Part shown: piece by piece, positions 59,167 to 64,000 of the stretch
Numbering within the stretch: position 1 is the stretch's first letter
Layout: each line of letters begins with the position of its first letter
DNA from: Modestobacter sp. DSM 44400
GTDB lineage: Bacteria; Actinomycetota; Actinomycetes; Mycobacteriales; Geodermatophilaceae
Assembly (NCBI RefSeq): GCF_900107175.1
Contig: NZ_FNOZ01000005.1
Span: 62,001-126,000, forward strand
DNA: 64,000 bases
Reading direction: 5' to 3'
The notes under the pieces: model-generated
Told to the model about the DNA's origin: nothing
Databases searched by the model: none
The model's input: the letters and a program-made list of their open reading frames with translations, nothing else
Program-made: the position numbers and the translations under genes

Positions 59167-60210
59167 TCAGAAGTCGACCGGCTCAGCTGCCGGCGCCTCA
59201 GCCTTCGGCGCGCCGATGCCCAGCTTCTCCTTGATCTTCTTTTCGATCTCGTCGGCCAGGTCCGGGTTGTCCTTCAGGAAGGTGCGGACGTTCTCCTTGC
59301 CCTGGCCGAGCTGGTCGCCCTCATAGGTGTACCAAGCACCGGACTTGCGGACGATGCCCTGCTCGACACCGATGTCGATGAGGCCACCCTCGCGGCTGAA
59401 GCCAGTGCCCCAGATGAGGTCGAGCTCGGCCTGCTTGAACGGCGCGGCCACCTTGTTCTTGACGACCTTCACCCGCACCCGGCTGCCGACCGCGTCGGTG
59501 CCCTGCTTGAGGGTTTCGATGCGCCGGACGTCGAGCCGGACCGAGGAGTAGAACTTCAGCGCCCGGCCGCCGGTGGTGACCTCCGGCGAGCCGTAGACCA
59601 CGCCGACCTTCTCGCGCAGCTGGTTGATAAAGATCATCGTGGTGCCGGAGTTGCTCAACGCACCGGTGATCTTGCGGAGCGCCTGGCTCATCAGCCGGGC
59701 CTGCAGACCCACGTGGCTGTCACCCATCTCGCCCTCGATCTCGGCGCGCGGCACGAGCGCGGCCACCGAGTCGACGACGATGACATCCAGCGCGCCGGAG
59801 CGGATCAGCATGTCGGCAATTTCCAGCGCCTGCTCACCGGTGTCGGGCTGGCTGATCAGCAGGGCGTCGGTGTCCACGCCGATCGCGCGGGCGTAGTCGG
59901 GGTCCAGGGCGTGCTCGGCGTCGATGAACGCCGCGATGCCGCCGGAGGCCTGGGCGTTGGCCACCGCGTGCAGGGCGACCGTCGTCTTGCCGGAGGCCTC
60001 GGGGCCGTAGACCTCCACGACCCGGCCACGGGGCAGCCCCCCGATGCCGAGCGCGATGTCCAAGGCGATGGACCCGGTCGGGATGACCTTCATGGCGACC
60101 TCGGGCGAGTCGCCCAGGCGCATCACGGAGCCCTTGCCGAACTGCTTGTCGATCTGGGCGAGGGCCATGTCGAGGGCCTTGTCGCGGTCCAGCGTTGCCA
60201 TGGTGGCCAC
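59167..60210 (-). CDS. recA: recombinase RecA
   Basis: A 347-residue RecA, full length, with the usual opening [20 protein letters not shown]. Walker [10 protein letters not shown], Walker [14 protein letters not shown]1 [20 protein letters not shown], ATPase sensor [17 protein letters not shown], and acidic C-terminus. Polymerises on ssDNA, drives recombination and triggers LexA cleavage. ATG at codon 4 is the alternative start. Two damage-responsive signals lie upstream: a LexA box and a PafBC-like promoter. No intein. Confidence 0.98.
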   Translation of the reverse strand: MATMATLDRDKALDMALAQIDKQFGKGSVMRLGDSPEVAMKVIPTGSIALDIALGIGGLPRGRVVEVYGPEASGKTTVALHAVANAQASGGIAAFIDAEHALDPDYARAIGVDTDALLISQPDTGEQALEIADMLIRSGALDVIVVDSVAALVPRAEIEGEMGDSHVGLQARLMSQALRKITGALSNSGTTMIFINQLREKVGVVYGSPEVTTGGRALKFYSSVRLDVRRIETLKQGTDAVGSRVRVKVVKNKVAAPFKQAELDLIWGTGFSREGGLIDIGVEQGIVRKSGAWYTYEGDQLGQGKENVRTFLKDNPDLADEIEKKIKEKLGIGAPKAEAPAAEPVDF

Positions 60211-60242
60211 CTTCGGTGTCGCGGGGAAGCGGGTCGTCGCCG

Positions 60243-60264
60243 ACGCTAGGGCGGGGGTCTGACA
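60243..60264 (-). promoter_or_regulatory. PafBC / RecA-NDp-type promoter of recA
   Basis: On the minus strand TGTCAGAC, 8 bp, then TAGCGT. This matches 6 of 8 positions of the RecA-NDp element TGTCAGTG with the exact N8 spacing and TAnnnT -10 hexamer. It lies 33 bp before the recA start and would allow LexA-independent induction by PafBC, as in mycobacteria. Confidence 0.6.
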
Positions 60265-60321
60265 CTTTCGACGGACCGAGCAAATCTGTGGACGGGCCGC
60301 CGACCTGTGGACGACGGTAGA

Positions 60322-60337
60322 CCGAACAGGTGTTCGA
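60322..60337. promoter_or_regulatory. LexA (SOS) box of recA
   Basis: CCGAAC-AGGT-GTTCGA, one mismatch, 112 bp before the recA start. Its reverse form TCGAAC-ACCT-GTTCGG is close to the mycobacterial recA box. Confidence 0.8.
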
Positions 60338-60384
60338 TTCCAGCGGACACGCCGGAGGTGTCCGGGCAGCGGTCCCGAGCGCGC

Positions 60385-60579
60385 TCAGCGCTTCTTCGGC
60401 GGTACGTCGTACTCCTCGCAGATGGCCAGCCAGACCTTGCGCAGCGCGACGCCGGCCTCGATGGCCTCGACCGCCGTTCGGCCACCGACGGCGGAGAGGA
60501 CGTGGTCGCGCGCCACGCTCTCGGCTCGCATGGACCCGAACAGCTCGTGCATCCGGGTCCAGAACTCCTGCAGACGCAC
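60385..60579 (-). CDS. DUF3046 protein
   Basis: A 64-residue protein from GTG (VRLQEFWTRMHELFGSMRAE). The pattern SVARDHVLSAVGGRTAVEAI, then VWLAICEEYDVPP, fits the DUF3046 family, which sits directly upstream of recA in most actinobacteria. The role is not known; its position ahead of the recA regulatory region suggests co-regulation. Confidence 0.9.
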   Translation of the reverse strand: MRLQEFWTRMHELFGSMRAESVARDHVLSAVGGRTAVEAIEAGVALRKVWLAICEEYDVPPKKR

Positions 60580-60620
60580 GACGACGACGGTACCCAGCCC
60601 GTCGGGAGACAGCCGCCGGC

Positions 60621-61902
60621 CTAGCGACCCGGCGTGGCCGGCAGCAGCGAACGCCGGCTGCCTGCCCACACGGCGGCCAGCGGCAGCACCAGCACCGCGG
60701 CGGCGACGGCCACCAGCCTGAACCCCCCGACGGCGAGCAGCGGTCCCCCGACCGCCCCCGCGACCGCGGCACCCAGGCCCATCAGCAGGTCGGTGGCGCC
60801 CTGCGCGGTGGGCCGCACGGCGGCCGGGACGGCCTCGGTCACCAGCGTCGAGCCGGCCACCAGCCCGCACGACCAGCCCAGCCCGAGCAGGAACAGGCCG
60901 ATGCCGAGCTGGACGGCCGCGCCGGGCGGCGCCGTCCCGGCGACCAGGCCGGCCAGCAGGAGGAGCAGCCCGCCGACGGCGACCGTGGCCGACCGGCCGG
61001 CCCGGTCGGCCAGCCAGCCCACGGCCGGCGAGAACAGGTACATGCCGGCCACGTGCACGCTGATGACCAGGCCGATGAGGCGCAGCGTCGTCCCCTCGGT
61101 GCCGCCGGACCCGGCGCCCATGTGCACTGGCGTCATCACCATCAACCCGACCATGACCGAGTGCGAGACGACGACGGCGCACAGCCCCAGCCGCCCGCCC
61201 GGCGTCGCCCAGACCGCGCGCAGAGCGGCCGGTGTCCCCGTCCGCGGGGCAGGCTGCAGCGGTCCGTCCCCGGTCGCCAGCCGCCGGGCCAGCAGCAGCG
61301 GATCGGGCCGGAGGAGCAGCAGGGCACCAGCGGCGACGACGGCGAAGGCGAGGACCGACAGCACGAACGCACCACCGAGCGCGGGCAGCCCGAGCGCCCG
61401 GCCCGCATCGTCAGCGGGGCCGGCCAGGTTCGGGCCCAGCACCGACCCGACGGTCGTCGCCCAGACCACCAGCGACAACGCCCGGCCGCGGGAGGCAGGC
61501 TCGGCCAGGTCGGCGACGACGAGCGGCCTGCAGGCCGCTCGTCGTCGCCGCCCCGAACGCGAACAGGCCGGCCAGCAGCAGGGGCAGCGAGGACGCCGCG
61601 GTCGCCGCGACCACCACCAGGGCACCGGCCACCGCGATGCCGTAGCCCAGCGCCAGCCCGGCCCGTCGTCCGAACCCGTCACTGACCCGGGCCAACGGGA
61701 CGGCGATGACCGCGGCGCCCAGCACGCTGGCAGTCTGTCCGAGCCCGGCCGCCGAGTCGCTGCCGGCGACCTGCCGGGCCAGCAGCCCGCCGACGGTGAT
61801 GCCCACGGTCACGCCCAGCCCGCCGAGGGCGACCGCTCCGGAGAGCACGGGGAGCGTCCGGCGCTGGACGGCGGCCGGGTCGGCCGGCAGCTGGGGAGTC
61901 AC
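60621..61902 (-). pseudogene. MFS transporter broken at a perfect palindrome
   Basis: GTG start (VTPQLPADPAAVQRR) and helices 1-3 (LGGLGVTVGITVGGLLARQV, FAFGAATTSGLQA) are in one frame. From DLAEPASRGRALSLVVW (helix 4) to the end, SRRSLLPATPGR, the protein is in another. The two meet exactly at the 40-bp palindrome 61511-61550, where the expected sequence after SGLQA (usually RYAATDLA-like) has been replaced by the inverted copy of the bases before it. Repaired, it would be a ~425-residue, 12-helix carrier. Substrate unknown. Confidence 0.88.
61511..61550. repeat. perfect 40-bp palindrome without spacer
   Basis: Two exact 20-bp arms (left arm CGGCGACGACGAGCGGCCTG) meet with no loop inside the MFS gene. 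A palindrome this long inside coding sequence is unexpected; it coincides with the frameshift. Confidence 0.97.
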
Positions 61903-61961
61903 GCCGCGAGTCTGCCGTCCCGGGCCACCGGCTGACGGCCCCGACCGGGTAGACAAGGGCA

Positions 61962-63173
61962 ATGCGCGCACACGGCACCGGCCGGGCTCCCCGGCACCGG
62001 CGCCGCCCGCTCGCCGTGGTGGCAAGCGTGCTCGTCGCGCTGGCCGCCTGCGGGGACGGCGGCGGGCGCAGCGCGTCCAGCCCGAGCGCGACGACGAGCG
62101 CGTCCACGACCACCCCGACCGCGGCCGCCTCGTCGTCCGCCCCGGCGGCATCGTGCGCCCAGCAGACGCTCGACCGGCTGGACCGGCCGGCCCGGATCGG
62201 GCAGCTGCTGTTGGTCGGGGTGCCCATCGACGACCCGGTGACCGGGCTGGAACAGCTGGCCGGCGTCCCGGTGGGCGGGGTCTTCCTGCACGGGCGCAGC
62301 ACTGCCGGTGCCGCCGCGATCGGCGCCGCGGTCGCCCAGCTCCGGTCGGCGACCGGGGTGCCACTGGAGGTCGCCGTCGACCAGGAGGGCGGCCTGGTGC
62401 AGGCGCTGAAGGGCACCGGCTTCGACCCGGTGCCCAGCGCCCTGCAGCAGGGCCGGCTGGCACCGGAGGCACTGCGCAGCGCGACCGCGACGTGGGCGCA
62501 GCAGCTGCACGGCGCGGGCATCACGTTGGACCTGGCGCCGGTGGCCGACGCCGTGCCCGCCGGCACGGAGGCGCAGAACCCGCCGATCGGCGCCGTCGAC
62601 CGGCAGTTCGGCAGCGACCCCGTGCAGGTGGCCGCTGCGGTGACGACCCTCGTGGGCGCGCTCCAGGACGCCGGGGTGGCCGCCACCGTCAAGCACTTCC
62701 CGGGCCTGGGCCGGGTCGACGTCAACACCGACACGGACGTGGGGGCGGCCGACCCCGAGACCAGCCCCACCGACCCGTACCTGGAACCCTTCCGCGCCGC
62801 CGTGGCCGCCGGCACGGCCGCAGTCATGGTCAGCTCGGCGACCTACCCACAGCTGGACCCCGACCGGGCCGCCGTCTTCTCCCCCGCGGTGATCGGCCTG
62901 CTGCGCGACCAGCTCGGCTTCGACGGCGTCGTGGTCGCCGACGACCTCGGCCAGGCGGTGGCGCTGTCGGCCACACCGGTCGGCGAGCGGGCGGTCTCGG
63001 CCGTGGGCGCGGGGGTCGACGTCGTCCTCACCGTGCGTGGGCAGGACGCCGCACCGATGTCCGCGGCGCTGGCCGACCGCGCCGCGGCCGATGCGGGGTT
63101 CGCCGCCCGGATCGACGAGTCCGCACTGCGCGTGCTGGCCCTCAAGGAGCGATTCGGCCTGCTCCACTGCTGA
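61962..63173 (+). CDS. glycoside hydrolase family 3 lipoprotein, NagZ-like
   Basis: A 403-residue lipoprotein: signal peptide (LAVVASVLVALAAC, acylated Cys ~30), then a Ser/Thr/Ala-rich linker (~35-65). The GH3 barrel follows: RIGQLLLVGVPIDDP, VAVDQEGGLVQAL, the substrate/catalytic loop VAATVKHFPGLGRVDVNTDT (His/Asp dyad region) and nucleophile Asp in FDGVVVADDLGQ. Surface beta-N-acetylhexosaminidases of this type trim peptidoglycan or extracellular GlcNAc glycosides. Convergent with the acyl-CoA dehydrogenase gene. Confidence 0.88.
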   Translation: MRAHGTGRAPRHRRRPLAVVASVLVALAACGDGGGRSASSPSATTSASTTTPTAAASSSAPAASCAQQTLDRLDRPARIGQLLLVGVPIDDPVTGLEQLAGVPVGGVFLHGRSTAGAAAIGAAVAQLRSATGVPLEVAVDQEGGLVQALKGTGFDPVPSALQQGRLAPEALRSATATWAQQLHGAGITLDLAPVADAVPAGTEAQNPPIGAVDRQFGSDPVQVAAAVTTLVGALQDAGVAATVKHFPGLGRVDVNTDTDVGAADPETSPTDPYLEPFRAAVAAGTAAVMVSSATYPQLDPDRAAVFSPAVIGLLRDQLGFDGVVVADDLGQAVALSATPVGERAVSAVGAGVDVVLTVRGQDAAPMSAALADRAAADAGFAARIDESALRVLALKERFGLLHC

Positions 63174-63222
63174 ACCCACCTGCGGTGTCGGAGCCGAACG
63201 GCTACGCCGTGCCACCAGGCAG

Positions 63223-64000
63223 CTACAGGCCCATCGCGCGGCCGACGATCTCCCGCATGATCTCGTTGGTGCCGCCGTAGATGGACTGCACGCGGGCATC
63301 CCGCCAGGCCTTCGACACCGGGTACTCGTCCATGTAGCCGTAGCCGCCGTGCAACTGCAGGCACCGGTCGGCGACCTTGTTCTGCAGCTCCGTCGTCCAG
63401 TACTTGGCCATCGCCGCGTCGGTCGCGGTGAGGTCGCCGGAGTCGAGCTGGCGCATGCACTCGTCGACGAAGGTGCGGGCGATCGTGGTCTCGGTCTGCA
63501 GCTCCGCCAGGACGAACCGGGTGTTCTGGAAGCTGCCGACCGTCGTGCCGAACGCCGTCCGGTTGGTCACGTACTCCACCGTCTGCGCCAGCACGGTCTC
63601 TGCCGCCGCGACCGCCCCGACGGCGATGGACAGCCGCTCCTGCGGCAGGTTGGTCATCAGGTGGCCGAAGCCGCCGTCCTCGGTACCGAGCAGGTTCGCC
63701 CCCGGCACCCGGACGTCGGCGAAGAACAGCTCCGCGGTGTCCTGCGCCTTCAGGCCCACCTTGGCCAGGTTGCGCCCCCGGGTGAAGCCGGGCATGTTCC
63801 GCTCGACGACCAGCAGGCTGGTGCCGCGCGAGGCCGGCGCGTCGGGGTCGGTGCGGGCCACCACGATGACCAGGTCGGCGTTGATGCCGCTGGTGATGAA
63901 CGTCTTGGACCCGTTGAGCACCCAGTCCCCGCCGTCCCGGCGTGCGGTCGTCGCGATGCCCTGCAGGTCGCTGCCGGTGCCCGGCTCGGTCATCGCGATG
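63223..64000 (-). CDS. acyl-CoA dehydrogenase (5' end outside window)
   Basis: The frame runs through the right window edge; 259 residues of the C-terminal two thirds are visible. MTEPGTGSDLQGIATTARRD is the FAD/substrate loop, followed by NGSKTFITSGINADLVIVVA, GFGHLMTNLPQERLSIAVGA, QNTRFVLAELQTE and LQLHGGYGYMDEYP. The expected catalytic Glu is in YGGTNEIMREIVGRAMGL near the end. Such flavoenzymes desaturate acyl-CoA esters. The chain-length class cannot be told; the visible part resembles the FadE long/medium-chain group. Confidence 0.92.
   Translation of the reverse strand, partial: IAMTEPGTGSDLQGIATTARRDGGDWVLNGSKTFITSGINADLVIVVARTDPDAPASRGTSLLVVERNMPGFTRGRNLAKVGLKAQDTAELFFADVRVPGANLLGTEDGGFGHLMTNLPQERLSIAVGAVAAAETVLAQTVEYVTNRTAFGTTVGSFQNTRFVLAELQTETTIARTFVDECMRQLDSGDLTATDAAMAKYWTTELQNKVADRCLQLHGGYGYMDEYPVSKAWRDARVQSIYGGTNEIMREIVGRAMGL

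Noticed and set aside
1-64000. CRISPR array, tRNA/rRNA genes, intact insertion sequences or prophage
   Set aside because: No regularly spaced repeats, cloverleaf-like or rRNA-like sequence, transposase or phage structural motif was seen on either strand.

Overview
High-GC actinobacterial DNA, most likely from the Geodermatophilaceae (Blastococcus/Geodermatophilus/Modestobacter type). This rests on the extreme GC bias at third codon positions, frequent GTG starts, the DUF222/13E12 HNH endonuclease, three DUF1206 paralogs, and the conserved actinobacterial order nrdJ-nrdR-LysM/lexA-hflX-dapF-miaA-(LigB-like)/DUF349-miaB-gluABCD-recX-recA. The genus is inference. No rRNA, tRNA, CRISPR array or intact insertion sequence was seen.

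Layout. 1-9.6 kb: an rsbQ-rsbP-like stress-signalling pair (PAS/GAF protein, cut by the window edge), a decayed CYP152-type P450, three tandem DUF1206 membrane-protein genes (the first frameshifted), an HSL-type esterase, a STAS anti-anti-sigma factor and a MetE-C-like methyltransferase. 9.6-15.2 kb: a leaderless 11-codon leader ORF plus hairpin ahead of an unknown gene, a 987-residue sacsin-like GHKL ATPase, and an HNH endonuclease. 15.2-30.5 kb: accessory metabolism with much decay (MaoC remnant, intact ALDH, wrecked GMC oxidoreductase, MFS/GlxA-AraC divergent pair, DEAD-box helicase, type II NADH dehydrogenase, sulfurtransferase, esterases, broken cupin and alcohol dehydrogenase). 30.5-52.5 kb: the conserved core: cobalamin-dependent ribonucleotide reductase with its repressor NrdR, an SOS-controlled divergent LysM/lexA pair, hflX, a tandem MFS pair (second copy broken), dapF-miaA-LigB-like, DUF349, miaB and the gluABCD glutamate-type ABC transporter. 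52.7-57.4 kb: an inserted catabolic island of GAF-LuxR regulator, class II ketose-bisphosphate aldolase, CbbY-like phosphatase, DhaL, DhaK and an HbpS/GlcG protein, tightly coupled by 4-bp overlaps. 57.5-64 kb: recX-recA with two damage-responsive promoter signals, DUF3046, a broken MFS gene carrying a perfect 40-bp palindrome, a GH3 lipoprotein and an acyl-CoA dehydrogenase (cut by the right edge).

Themes. Damage response: LexA-type boxes (TCGAAC-N4-GTTCGA) sit before lexA, the LysM gene and recA, and recA also has a PafBC/RecA-NDp-like promoter. Nucleotide supply: a promoter overlapped by two NrdR-box-like sites lies before nrdR-nrdJ. Decay: about ten accessory genes are truncated or frameshifted while every housekeeping gene reads through cleanly, which argues for genuine erosion of accessory functions, although assembly error must be excluded. 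The best candidates for new biology are the aldolase/CbbY/DhaLK/HbpS island, the leaderless leader peptide before the gene at 9.8 kb, and the palindrome-templated mutation in the MFS gene.
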